NCBI GenBank assembly: GCA_028583415.1
Contig: CM053265.1
Coordinates: forward strand, 24,126,830 to 24,190,829
Length of the DNA: 64,000 nucleotides
Origin: Protea cynaroides
Lineage: Eukaryota; Streptophyta; Magnoliopsida; Proteales; Proteaceae
Direction: 5' to 3'
Numbering within the stretch: position 1 is the first letter of the stretch; every line of letters begins with the position of its first letter. Positions 1 to 10,347 of the stretch are shown one piece after another. The translations under genes and the position numbers were made by a program. The notes below the pieces were generated by a model. It saw nothing but the letters and a program-made list of their open reading frames with translations, did no database searches and was not told the DNA's origin.

Positions 1-1984
1 AATGCGGCAAACATATTTGAAAACCGATGAATAAACCCTTAGTTGGCTGATCCATCTGGTGCATCTATCATAAACTGCTCATTACCGTGCATGAATACCT
101 TTCCGGTAGTACACCTTATGGCAGTTGTGCTAACCTCTCCCTGAGATTTTGTCATTGCCTTTCTACTCAATGCATCGGCTACTACATTAGCTTTCCCCAG
201 ATGATACTGGATATCACAATCATAGTCTTTCAATTGTTCCAGCCATCTTCTTTGTCTCATATTCAGCTCCTTCTGATTAAATAGATAAGTAAGACTTTTA
301 TGGTCTGATTTAATCTGAAACTTCTCCCCGTACAGATAATGTCTCCATATTTTGACTGCATGTACTACTGCCGCTAGTTCTAAATCACGAGTGGGATAGT
401 TCTTCTCATGTGTCTTTAATTGTCTTGAGGCATAAGCAATTACTTGTTCTCCTTGCATAAGTACGCATCCTAATCCCAGTCCTGACGCATCGGTGTACAA
501 GGTAAATGGTTGTCCTGAAATTAGAATGGTCAAGATTGGAGCTGATATCAATCAAGCCTTCAAGGTTTGGAAACTCTTCTCGCATTTGTCCGTCCAAACA
601 AACTTCTCGCCCTTCTTAGTCAAACTGGTAAGAGGTACGGCAATTCGGGAATAGTCTTCCATAAATCGTAAATAATACCCAGCTAGACCCAGAAAACTTT
701 AAATTTCTGCAACGCTCTTTGGTGCTTCTCACTTTACAATAGCCTCGATCTTGCTGGGATCCACTTTAATTCCTTCAGTGGATACTACATGGCCTAAAAA
801 TGCGACTTCCTTTAGCCAAAACTCACACTTTGTAAATTTGGCGTAGAGCTTTTCCCTCTGTAATCGCTGTAGAGCGGCATTTAGATTCTTGACATGAGTT
901 TCCTCGTCTTTGGAGTAGACTAATATATCATCAATGAATACAATAACCGACGTATTCAACATGTCGTAGAAAACCCGGTTCATAAGTTCCATAAAGGTTG
1001 CTGGTGCGTTCGCCAATCCAAAAGACATGACCAAAAATTCATAATGTCCATATCTGGTCCTGAATGCTGTCTTGGGAATATCACCGTCATTAATCTTCAA
1101 TTGATGGTAGTCTGACCGAAGATCGATATTTGAGAACACTTTGGCACCTTGCAACTGATCGAATAGGTCATCGATCCGAGGCAATGGATACCTATTATTG
1201 ATTGTCAGTTTATTCAATTCTCGATAGTCTATACACAAACGAACGCTACCGTCCTTCTTCTTTACGAATAATACTAGCGCTCCCCATGGTGATATGCTAG
1301 GGCGAATGTAACCCTTGTCCAGTAGTTCTTGTAGTTGTACTTTCAATTCCTTCAGTTCAGTAGAAGCCATTAGATAAGGTGCTTTTGATACTGGTGCGGC
1401 TCCAGGTATAAGATCTATAACAAACTCTGTAACTCGGTCGGGTGGTAATCCTGGTAGTTCTTCAGGAAATACGTCTGAAAAGTCACGCACGACATCAATA
1501 TCTTCCATTCGTGGTGCTTCCTTGGTAAGGTCGACCACAAATACTAAATACCCGACTGCTCCTTTCTCAAGGCACTTCTTAGCCTTTAGCGCAGAGAGTA
1601 TGAGCTTTCGTTTACGGGGAAGTTTGGTTCTCAAAAAACTGAACTCTACTCCTTCTTTGTCTTTAAATGTCAGCTTCTTTTCGACACATAATAGGTTTGC
1701 AGAATGCCGAATTAACCAGTCTATTCCCAAGATGACGTCAAAGTCTGCCATCTCAAGTTGGATCAAGGTTGCATCCAAGATCTTTTCATCAATAAGAACT
1801 GGACATGGTCCATAACCTATTTCTAACTCCACTTCTAATCCCATAGGTGATCGTACAAGTAGTTTGCAATCTGAGGATTTAAGGGGTAGATTTAACTTCT
1901 TTCCAAATGTCACAAATATAAAGGAATGAGTAGCTCCTGAATCAAAGATTACTCTGGCGGGAATGCCATTAATAGGTACGATAC
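1..1984 (-). pseudogene. pol pseudogene of element 1: protease, reverse transcriptase, RNase H
   Basis: The minus-strand translation starts after a short intron. The aspartic protease motif FDSGATHSF is near 1925-1950, followed by MADFDVILGIDWL of the protease C-terminus. Reverse transcriptase is recognisable from LCIDYRELNKLT and the catalytic FIDDILVYSKD (about 925-945). RNase H begins with TLYTDASGLGLGCVLMQGE (about 450-510) and ends with GKANVVADALSRK. A stop follows AIVK near 727 and further stops lie between RT and RNase H, while the longest open stretch (729-1913) runs through protease and RT. In an active element this would be the replication polyprotein. Integrase would continue left of position 1. 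Confidence 0.92.
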
Positions 1985-2057
1985 CTGTAATTTGTTTTGG
2001 TTTAGTCTACATGCTCATACAATGTAATACAACTAACAAAAAAAATTTAAGCCATAC
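1985..2057 (-). other. Putative spliceosomal intron between gag and protease (element 1)
   Basis: 73 nt, read on the minus strand, with donor GTATGG after ...GATGTGGTCACAG and an acceptor TTACAG before GTATCGTACC. Removal joins gag (...SPDVVTG) to the start of protease (...GIPARVIFDSGA) in frame; without it the frame stops a few codons into the intron. The same position carries an 80-nt GT-AG segment in element 2 (54856-54935). Splicing is inferred; no transcript was available. Confidence 0.6.
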
Positions 2058-3324
2058 CTGTGACCACATCAGGCGATGCAGTAGCATCCTCCGATGTAAC
2101 CGCGTAAACTCGTCCTTGATGTAGCTGCTTCTTGGGCTTAGGACATTCCCTTGCTATATGTTTCACTTGGTTGCAGTTAAAACATTTTATCCCTTCAGTA
2201 ATTGGCTTGTGTTGTTGTTGAACTACGGGAGTAGTCTTGGTTGCAGCGGTAAAGCTTTGAGCACGGAAGGGTTTGAATGTCTTGTTATTCCCTCCATTAT
2301 AAGAATTTCCAGTTGGCCTTTTTATACCTCTGTTTTGCATGAAATAACTCTCCTTCTGGCTCGATTCTATAACTCGAGCAATTTGTGCCGCTTCATTATA
2401 GATTTTCTTTTCATGTCCCAGAACATGATCGTTGATGGTTCCCTTAAGTCCCATGAAAAACCTTCGGGTCTTTGTGTTTTCCTCTTGCATACTAGTGGGT
2501 GCAAAGAAGAACAGCTCTTCATAACGCTGTTGGTACACATCCACGGTCATTTACCCCTGATATAAACTCAGGAACTCTCTTTCCATAGAATCTCTGAAAC
2601 TTCTCAGAAAGTACTTCTCAAAGAATGCCTCTTTATAAATATCCCAAGTCAGTTGGGCGTGCTTTGTAAGTAAATACGTCCTGGTAGACCTCCACCAATG
2701 GTGTGCATCTCCATTCAGCATAAAGGTGGCACACAACTCTTTTTATTCTTCATTTAATGTCATCATCATAAAGTTTCTTTCCATTTCGTCAACCCAGTGT
2801 GTCGGCCATAAAGGATCTGCTGGCTTGCCATTAAACTCTCTGGGCTTCAGTTTCAGAAAATGCTCCACCAGTCTGGAGTGGTCTAGTGGCTGCGGGACAT
2901 ACGCTCCATACATAAGTGGTTGGTATTAATATCCACCTTGAGCTATCTCAGGATTTTGTACTTGAGCCTGCATGATAGGAGTCTGAGGTGAGTGGGGTAC
3001 TGTGTTACTCCCCCCTGGTGCTGTGCTTGCCTGTCCTGCTAGCATTGGAGGTGTCTGTGCAGCTGGGCGAGTTATGCCTATGGCAGCTTGTATAGTAGCT
3101 TGTGCCTGTTGCATTTGCTGTAGTTGTTGGGCCAAGTTCATTACGACTGTGGCCAAGTTTGTAGGCAGAGCTGGAAGATTTGTAGGATTTGTCTGCCCAT
3201 TTACGACGGACGGTGTCGTATTCGTGTTCCCCTATGTTTCTAGGTGTGTCTGGTTATCTTCCCCCACAGGTGGTGGTGGTGGAATAGAGTTACGACTCTA
3301 TCTGGTTACTCTACGTCCAGTCAT
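2058..3324 (-). pseudogene. gag pseudogene of element 1
   Basis: The frame starts at an ATG at 3324 (MTGRRVTR) and has a Gln-rich segment (LAQQLQQMQQAQATIQAA) at about 3070-3140. The retrotransposon gag core runs from LVEHFLKLKPREFNGKP to DVYQQRYEELFFFAP. Near 2140-2185 there is an intact CCHC zinc knuckle, CFNCNQVKHIAREC. Stops interrupt it after SR, near 3235, at about 2924, near 2755 and at 2551, so it cannot give a full capsid protein. Compared with element 2 the N-terminal region is shorter and of different composition. Its start lies about 0.5 kb from the first exon of a divergently transcribed accessory gene. Confidence 0.88.
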
Positions 3325-3469
3325 TAGCTAATCTGATAGTGGGATTGCCTGAAAATCACTGAACACGAGAGACAATCATTAAATACTTCATTTTCATATT
3401 TTAAAACCACTAACAAATGAAAATTTCAAATTTTCAGATCATTATGTCGAAAATGCTGTGTTTTCACTG

Positions 3470-3670
3470 CAGGGTCGATGGTGGGGGTCGATGGGTGTCC
3501 GACCCTCAGTATGCGACCCTGGGAAATCACCCATTCTTCCCGAGAGCTGGGGGGTCGATGGGGGGTCGGAGGATGTCCGACCCAGGGTGCGACCCCTGGT
3601 TCTCTGTCAGATCACCAAGAGTCAAGGGTCGATGCGGGGGTCGATGGGTGGGTCGATTGTTTTAATCGAA
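3470..3670. promoter_or_regulatory. GGTCGATG inverted-repeat tract between divergent gag and accessory gene (element 1)
   Basis: A 200-bp G/C-skewed block with at least five copies of GGTCGATG or GGTCGATT interleaved with inverted partners (CCGACCC, GCGACCC, TTCGACCC). It lies between the gag start (3324, minus) and the accessory gene's 5' exon (ending 3839, plus). Two similar tracts are in the LTR of the same element (7320-7465 and 7960-8095). Position suggests a bidirectional promoter or protein-binding array; that is inference. No clear TATA box was seen here. Confidence 0.55.
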
Positions 3671-3839
3671 TTTTTCGACCCCCGGACTAAAAATCAGATT
3701 TTTAAGTTCCGATTCAAGTCCATTTCCCATTCTTTCTTCTCCGCTTCGACCCGTCTCGTATTTCTGAGTTCCTACAGTGACAACTCCGGTCCATTGGTGG
3801 TTTGCACTCCTTGTTTCTTCGTCTACACCTCCGCTACAG

Positions 3840-4291
3840 GTATGTCTTCTACATTTTCATGTTTTTAGGTTTCTTTACCTAGGTTTTTGCTCGTTTATCT
3901 CATATTTTTCAAATTCAACTTTTTCCAACCGTAAAAATTTGATTTTTATTGGGGACTTTTGTTGTTGGTGACCCGAGGAACGAAAGCCCTCAAAAATATT
4001 TGAGTTTCATCGGTTGGTTATCGAGAAACTCAAAATTTACTCTTTTTGCCCTAATTTTGTCGAGATTTTGAATTTCTTGAAATTTCTTCCAATTCAATCT
4101 CATTAGTTGAAATTTCCGACTGTATGAGTCTCACAGGGTAGTTTAGGATCTATGTAAGTCCTCCTGCCATATGTATGGGTGAAAAGTGAGGCTTTTGACC
4201 AATTTACATCGTTATTATGTCGAAATTTCTGGTTTTGTTCCTCTCTACTAAGCCATTATTTGTTTTTCTTTCTTATTTGCAAATACTATAG
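3840..4291 (+). other. Putative intron in 5' part of the antisense accessory gene (element 1)
   Basis: A GT-AG segment of 452 nt. The donor GTATGT follows CTCCGCTACAG at 3839 and the acceptor is ATACTATAG at 4291. The upstream exon (about 3700-3839) is pyrimidine-rich with no obvious coding. In element 2 the equivalent intron is 52693-53116 on the minus strand (GTAAGT...TTTTGTAG, 424 nt). Conservation of both splice sites in diverged copies is the main support. Confidence 0.55.
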
Positions 4292-5679
4292 CTCGTACCA
4301 AGGTACTTAGTGTCCGCGACCGTCTTCGCTTTTATTTCACTGAAGTCGAGACTCAGTATGCCCACTACGCTCGCAAGAAGGTAGAGGGAGGCCGCAAAGT
4401 GGACTTGGCTAGCTTGGCCTTGTTCAATGTGGAGGGGGCCTTTGGCGATATGGGATGGCTCCCTGTCATCACTTATGACGCCTGTACCCGTCCTAACTTG
4501 GTACGCCAGTTCTACTGTAATCTCCAAGTGGTGGGGGATTATAACAATGTTGAGAGAGGTGGTGAGCTTCGGATCACCAGCTACGTCAAGGGGGTTGATG
4601 TTTCATTCGATTATCGACAGCTGACCGACTCGTTGGGCATTTCCTATGCTGGCCCCTTGGTGTTCTGTGCTCCTGGAGAACCCCAATTCTTTTCTCTACA
4701 GATGAGGGCTGAGATCGATCGTCAGCTCATCAGACTTGATCGCTGGGAGATGAAAGCGAGTTATCTGCCTTCAGATCCACGGGTATACTGCAAGAACATT
4801 CAGCATAACCTGATACCATAGAGTGGTCATTACGAGAGGGTCTCCCAGTTGACCCAGTATCTGTTGTACTGCATATGCACTAGGCAGCCCGTCTGCCTTT
4901 CCTATATCATCATGCGGACTATGATCAGTGCCACGTTGCCTAGTCACACTGGCAACCTTCCTTATGGACGCATGATCAATACCTTGCTTACCCGCCTGGG
5001 GATTGATTTATTGGATGAAAAGATTCAGGAGAAATCCTTCTCATCGCCTCTGGATTGGGAGACTATTTGCAAGATGGGCATGCGGGATGCCCAGGTCAGC
5101 GATGAGGAGAGGAACGCGATGGTGCGCCCTCACACTCGAGTGGAGATGGCTGACGCTGAGGCAGCAGCAGCAGCCGTTGGAGTAGGGGTTCATGGGGATG
5201 ATGATGATCGACTATACATGGCTGTAGATGTCATACCTCCTCCATTACCTACTCATGCTATAGGAGCTGGTCCGTCTTCTTCAGCTGGTCCTTCGCATGT
5301 AGTTGGTCCTTCGTATGCTCTTTCTGGTGACATGATGGGGATATTGCACGAGCTTCTAGAGGCTCAGCGTATGTCTGACTTGAGGATGGAAGAGCTTCTA
5401 GAGGCTCAGCGCTTGTTCGATCAGTGGGTGGGAGAGCTTCTGGTTGCTCAGTGCGTGTCAGATCAGCAGGTGGGAGAGCTTCTAGCTGCTCAGCACGTAT
5501 TGGATCAGCGGATGGGAGAGCTGAGGGATGCTTAGCGTGTGACTGACTAGCGGGTGACTGATCTCACAGCTAGTCTCTAGACGACCAAGACTCAGATAGC
5601 TTGGTTGACTAGAGTCTACGCTGAGGACTATGATAGAGACCGTGAGGCACCGCCTCCCCCATCACCTTCAGCTTCTTGA
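4292..5679 (+). pseudogene. Antisense accessory gene of element 1 (putative plant transposon protein-like)
   Basis: One long reading frame from the acceptor at 4291 to TGA at 5677-5679, broken by a TAG at 4819-4821 and by stops near 5535, 5550 and 5578. The conserved core includes NVEGAFGDMGWLPVITYD, ITSYVKGVDVSFD, SQLTQYLLYCICT, YIIMRTMISATLP and LPYGRMINTLLTRLGIDL. It then has an acidic/Ala linker, a Ser-Pro-Gly stretch and about six 14-residue repeats (pattern GELLEAQR..DQ..) predicted as coiled coil, ending in PPPPSPSAS. I associate the core with the plant-specific domain annotated as putative plant transposon protein (Pfam Transposase_32 as I recall). It has no known catalytic motif. No clear initiator ATG is seen next to the acceptor; in element 2 an ATG sits 5 nt after it. 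It is transcribed opposite to gag. Confidence 0.7.
5340..5565 (+). repeat. 42-bp coding minisatellite
   Basis: About five to six imperfect 42-bp units of the type GGAGAGCTTCTAGAGGCTCAG, in frame with the accessory gene. They encode 14-residue units with regularly spaced Leu and Gln, so the array builds a coiled coil. The last units carry stop codons. Confidence 0.75.
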
Positions 5680-5944
5680 TGTATTTCTTTTATCTTTCTT
5701 TTTGTACTTCAGAGTAACTGTCCGGACTGTGGACTGTTAAATCACATATATATAAACATTTGTTCTTTCTTTTGGTTGTATATAAATTTGTTTCTCATTT
5801 AATAGATGCATTATTCTCTTTCAGTTTAGTCTCAAACAACACAGATGCTTATGGTGTGTTATTATTACATCTTTAAAATTTTTATCCTATCTCAGTTCAC
5901 GACCTTTTGTGGAAGTATATGGTTTCACAGACAAGGCCTGAGAT

Positions 5945-5956
5945 GCTCTGATACCA
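5945..5956 (-). other. Primer-binding site, initiator tRNA-Met
   Basis: The minus strand reads TGGTATCAGAGC, the standard plant retroelement PBS matching the 3' end of tRNA-iMet. It lies just inside the LTR end and fixes the element's orientation and LTR boundary. Confidence 0.85.
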
Positions 5957-6238
5957 AATTTTTACACCCCAATTCTGCGCCATTCAGAACAGTGTGATGA
6001 ACCGCTAATAAACCAACAGTCAACCAGGATCTCTAATAGGCTATGTCCATTAAAAATAAAACCATGCACATCCACAACCATAATCAGAATAAATACACAA
6101 TAACGGAAGTCTTATAGTAAATGAACTGAGAAATCTAACTGTAATAATCATAATTAAAATATTAAGTTATTATTGTATCAACTAAGACATAAATAAATAG
6201 AATATCAATTACATCCCTTTATAAATTCAAATAAAATT

Positions 6239-6373
6239 CTAATAGAATACGCATGAGTTGCACTCGCATGAGGGGTCATGCGTATCCACTAAGTCTTCTA
6301 TTTTCATTACAACAATACGCACGTACACCGAAGCACTCACATAATCTTCGACCGTAGTACCTACATCATCAAC
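6239..6373 (-). other. Conserved LTR mini-ORF, copy 1 (44 codons)
   Basis: The frame begins VDDVGTTVEDYVSAS and ends DPSCECNSCVFY then TAG. It directly follows TATTTTTAG, a splice-acceptor-like site, and has no ATG at its start, so it would need an upstream exon. A possible donor is at 7716, downstream of the TATA box. The same frame occurs at 9346-9474, 9946-10077, 51371-51505 and 60300-60434. Function unknown; the Cys cluster suggests metal or disulfide chemistry. Confidence 0.5.
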
Positions 6374-7319
6374 TAAAAATATTCGATGTCAAGAGGGTGA
6401 GCACACATCATGGCTCAGTGAGCAAACAAAACAATACAACAAACATATGCATGCATTCAATTCATATCTTTGGTCTGGTAAATAAGTTTCCAATGTTCTA
6501 TAGAAAGGATAGGTGGCCAAAGATTACGTTTATTGACGCTGCACCTCTATACACAAGTGTGTGAAATCGCCCAAAGGTAACGTTTATTGTCGTCCCACAT
6601 GCACCCACCATGGATAATGTACATGCAAAGATTACGTTTATTGCTGTACCCGTTGCCCATACCAATACATAATCCCCTGCTGGCAAGGGCTCGTAAACTG
6701 GGCTCGCAACTAACCAATCCTAATGCCAATCAATGTATCCAAGGCCTCACCCCAGCATCCCTCAATATGTCCATAGAGATAGGGCTAAGGCCCCCGACAG
6801 AGTCAGAGACTACACGGTCTGAAACCACCTCCCCTCATACCCTACGACGTAATAGTTCTGCTAAGGTAATGACGATATGACGATGTCAGTGGACAAGACT
6901 TGAGTTAGAGATAGAGCTAGAGTGCTGAGGCCCGGCCTATGACACCCCCCCTGATACTCGCTCGCATCAAGCACACCAACCACACACATACATTCCCATG
7001 CCTATTCCTATCATCATCATCATCATCATGTTATAAATAATAATTTAAATATACATGAACAGTAATAATAGAAATATTGGATGACATGTTGAACGCACAT
7101 AGCAAGCATAAACGCATAGAATCAATCATGGCATTGGACTCAAGAATAAAATAGTTTATTATTAACCAATTAGTTTAGGTCTTGTTCCCTCACCTTTACT
7201 TGATCATAGATCCTCTTTTAAGCTTTAAGAATCAACTAAATATCAATATTATATCACTAGAAGACCTAATAAAGTCGATAGAATTTAATTAGAATTAATT
7301 TTGATTTTAAAAAACATGT

Positions 7320-7465
7320 TGTTAACTGGGGGTCGATGCTAGGGTCGGAGGTTCCATCGACCCTGGGTGCTACCACCCAGATTCTGGACTTCCCAAACAC
7401 TGGGGGTCGATTGTTAGGGTCTGGTAGGGTTGATTAGTCATCGACCCCCTGTGCGACCCCCCGTG
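7320..7465. promoter_or_regulatory. GGTCGATG tract inside the LTR (downstream of U3)
   Basis: Contains GGGTCGATGC, GGTTCCATCGACCC, GGGGTCGATTG, CATCGACCCCC and GCGACCCCC. It is the same motif class as the U3 tract at 7960-8095 and the internal tract at 3470-3670, and matches the tract at 50325-50410. Confidence 0.5.
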
Positions 7466-7860
7466 GGTTTAGTCAAAATTCTCATCGTACAGTCCATTCT
7501 TCGTGTTTTGGTCCTATGGCTTGCTTCTACAATCCATTCCACACATGTTCTATGGTCTAAAATCATAGTTTATTCACCTATATGGTTTTTATGATCTCCC
7601 CCATGATTTTTCTTGAAAACCTAACCATGGGTGGATGATTTAGGTTTCTCCTAAATCATATCCTCTTTACTATATATTCTAAGGTCTGTAGAATTACATG
7701 GAGATAGTATCCATACCTGAGAATTAGGCTTGTTTCTCTGAAGCCTTCTCTTTGATCTTCTTCTCCAATTTTCTTCTCTTCTCTTTCTCTTCTCCTTCTC
7801 CTCTCTTTCTCTCAATCCAATTAGGGTTCTAAAAGGAGTGAAAGAGGCTTAGGGACTTCC

Positions 7861-7868
7861 TATTTATA
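7861..7868 (-). promoter_or_regulatory. LTR TATA box (TATAAATA on minus)
   Basis: The minus strand reads CTCTATAAATAGGAAG, followed by a CT/GA-rich leader. It aligns with TATATAAA at 48533-48540 (minus) and 58719-58726 (plus) in sister LTRs. The start of transcription is expected about 30 bp downstream, near 7830. Confidence 0.7.
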
Positions 7869-7959
7869 GAGTAGAAACTCTCAAAATAAGTCCCATTGAG
7901 ATTAGGAAAGAATCCCATTGAAATTTGGAAAGTTCCCAATTCACGGTTTTTGTCGGCAG

Positions 7960-8095
7960 ACTGGGGGTCGATGAGGGGGTCGGAGATCCCGTCGACCCCT
8001 GGTTCTAAAATGTCCGACCCCCGGTTAAAAACTCAGGGTCTGACTTTTATACTGGGGGGGTCCGACCCTGCCTTGCTGGGTATGCGACCCTGCCC
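7960..8095. promoter_or_regulatory. U3 GGTCGATG inverted-repeat tract of element 1
   Basis: Runs of GGGGGTCGATGAGGGGGTCGG answered by CCGTCGACCCC, GTCCGACCCCC and GTATGCGACCCTG. It lies 95-230 bp upstream of the LTR TATA box, a position expected for enhancer elements. Confidence 0.5.
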
Positions 8096-8429
8096 CTTAT
8101 TTTAGTGTTTTTGGGTCAGTTTAATACCTGGGATGGTGATCTCCCTCACGCACTTGATCCATTTGGCTCGACCATGATGGGTAGACCATGACCGAGTTAG
8201 TTCGATACAGGTTTTACATAGAACCTCCATCTGTTTCTGGTTCAGAATGCCAATTTGCCTAGTTAGGATTTATGGGACCAACATTGGGTTTTCGACTTAT
8301 CTTGGGACCCATGTATGGACATCTAGGACTTGTCCACAATGGTCAAAAGTTACACAACCAACCTAATGAATTTATCTAACTAAATAGGTATCAGACTCGG
8401 GCAAAGTGATAAGACTTTTGTTTGGCTTC

Positions 8430-9857
8430 ACATTGTAGCTACACTTCAAGTGCTATCAGGTGAGGGGTCGGGTCTGTAGTAAATAGGGCATTTTAACATG
8501 TCTACCTTTATGTTGATGACATGCTATGTTGTAATTATAACAGCTATGTTTACGTTTATAACATGCCATCCAATAATTATTATTATTGAGCATGCATTTG
8601 CATAACAATAACTATGTATGCTTTGTATGATGATTGTCGTTTGGGTATGATGGTCGTGTGGCATGTGGGAGCACAATACATGAGCCATGTTGTTTTTTTC
8701 TAGTACCCTAGTGGGGGCATGGTGGTCCATCATTTTATATGTATATGATCACCCATGTATGATGGTACATGTGGCGTATGGGAGCATGGGCATACGCATC
8801 ATGTTGGAATTGCTAGCACTCTAGCAGGGGCACTGTGATCCATGGGAGTAGAGCTAAGGGTCTTTGCTGGGGTGTAGCTCTATCTAAATTGATACACATG
8901 ATAGACATAGGTGGTGACATTCCCCATGTTTCTACACCCTTGCTAGTAGGGGTTTAGGTGCAAGTATAGATTCACCTTGGTTGGGAGACCTAATGGAAGA
9001 ATTGAAATCGGCCTGGGGTCTTCGATGCTAGATGCGGTCTATGGTGGGAGGTGACGAGCCTGAAAGATTTGGAGATCCAGATGGGGGTTCACTTGTAGAA
9101 GGAGTTTAGTGGTCTGGGACCTCGTATTCTTATCTACCTTGCCCGGTGTATGCGAGTTGGAGACTAGTGCCAATAGGCAGGATCGAAAGCGTTGGCTGAA
9201 TCTGAATATGACACTATAGTAGAACATTTGCCAGAGACTTAATTAATGAACTCATTTCATTTCGTTGGATGATGCATGCATGTAATACCTGACTTCTCAC
9301 TGAGCTGGGATGGGAGCTTACCTTCGTATCGATACTTCTTTGCTAGATGTTGATGCAAGTGATTACACTGTAGCTGATTTTATCAAGGACTCGTTGACTA
9401 GCGATACTGGTGCTGAGGATTCTACAGAAGAGCATGGCGAGGGCTGTACTTGTAGTGATTGCGTCTACGCTTGACGTACTCCTCTCTATACTTTTCCTTT
9501 CACTTTGACTCTAATGTGGATAAACAATGAGATCTATCCAAAACAATGTTTATAGATATACTCGTGATTCGAGATATTTATATATGAGATATTATGATAT
9601 TTTGTGAAGACTAATGTCATGAAACTATATAAGACTTGACTTATTTTATGATACAATATCACATAGTTAACGTCTATCATTTATTATTTCTTCTGCTATT
9701 ATTATTTTGTGTGCTTTCATTATTATTGTGGTTATTTCTTGTGTAGACTATGGGATTTTTATGGTAGATTACTATAGTTGTCGATCACTGGAAATATTGG
9801 GGTTGTCTTGTGGGTCGACTTGGATATCACGCTCTATTCTCGGAATGGGTTGTGACA
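8430..9857 (+). repeat. Truncated Tekay-type LTR, plus orientation
   Basis: It shares with the LTR at 58448-60706 the order: ACATGCCATCC near 8562, the AGCTCTATCT block near 8876, the gene-like stretch before the mini-ORF at 9346, and the terminal GGTTGTGACA at about 9857. The U3 and TATA part is missing. The left edge is approximate. Confidence 0.6.
9346..9474 (+). other. Conserved LTR mini-ORF, copy 4 (42 codons)
   Basis: The frame starts DVDASDYTVADFIKD after TTTGCTAG and ends GEGCTCSDCVYA then TGA. It keeps the Cys-x-Cys-x-x-Cys-Val ending and the acidic middle despite strong nucleotide divergence from the other copies. Confidence 0.45.
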
Positions 9858-10347
9858 ACGTTATCTCACGCATATTGCCTGCTGCATGTTTTGTTTCTTA
9901 TTGAGCTAAATTGTGAGCTCACCCCACGAATTCATATTCTTTTTATTTGATGATGGAGGTACTATAGTAGAAGATTATTTCAATGTGCCTTCTTATGGAC
10001 GGATTGCAACTTTGGATGTGCAAATGATGGATAGCGAGCATGGCTCATCATACGAGTGCTACTGCGTTCACCTTTAAGTTTATTTATGTTTGGGATTATA
10101 AGACATGTAATGAGTTATTATTATTTTATGTTTTAGTAAACTTTGAGATAATTAGATTATTTATTTATTTATCATTTACACTATTAGTTCATTAATAAAG
10201 ACTTCCGCTGATATTTATCTATTCTAATTTATGGTTATGATGTGATGGTTTGAATGTTGGTATGGTTCTTTTGTGATACTGGCTTAAGCCATTGGTTCGT
10301 TGACGATTCAATCACACTTCTGGTTCAATCAGAATTAGGGTATGACA
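9858..10347 (+). repeat. 3' fragment of another Tekay-type LTR, abutting the previous one
   Basis: It begins in the middle of an LTR immediately after the terminal TGACA of the neighbour. It contains TGAGCTAAATTGTGAGCTCACCC, the mini-ORF, and ends ATTAGGGTATGACA at 10347. This head-to-tail contact suggests one LTR inserted next to, or recombined with, the other. Confidence 0.6.
9946..10077 (+). other. Conserved LTR mini-ORF, copy 5 (43 codons, degraded Cys motif)
   Basis: The frame FDDGGTIVEDYFNVPSYGRI continues open to ECYCVHL then TAA. The acceptor-like AG is replaced by TTTTTAT and two Cys positions are altered, so this looks like a decaying copy. Confidence 0.4.

Larger units (their letters stand above)
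1..8217 (-). mobile_element. Ty3/gypsy Tekay/Del-like chromovirus element 1, 3' part cut off by window start
   Basis: Read on the minus strand this is a 5' LTR (about 5961-8217), a primer-binding site, an accessory gene in the opposite orientation, then gag, protease, reverse transcriptase and RNase H; integrase and the 3' LTR lie left of the window. Lineage is inferred from strong similarity of the gag and pol reading frames to element 2 at 51.8-60.7 kb, which retains a chromodomain-like C-terminus. The LTR starts with TGTAAAACC near 8217, a degraded form of the TGTAAGACC start seen in other copies. Several in-frame stops in gag and pol show the copy is dead. The unusual part is the divergent accessory gene between PBS and gag. 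Confidence 0.9.
5961..8217 (-). repeat. 5' LTR of element 1 (about 2.26 kb)
   Basis: Minus-strand order: start TGTAAAACC (8217), U3 tract (8095-7960), TATA box (7868-7861), a GT donor-like site at 7716, a second GGTCGATG tract (7465-7320), blocks shared with other LTRs (about 6990-6440), an acceptor-like TTTTTAG, the conserved mini reading frame (6373-6239) and the end CAGAATTGGGGTGTAA. It matches the LTRs at 50085-51785 and 58448-60706. The terminal TGACA seen in the other copies is mutated here. Confidence 0.85.
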
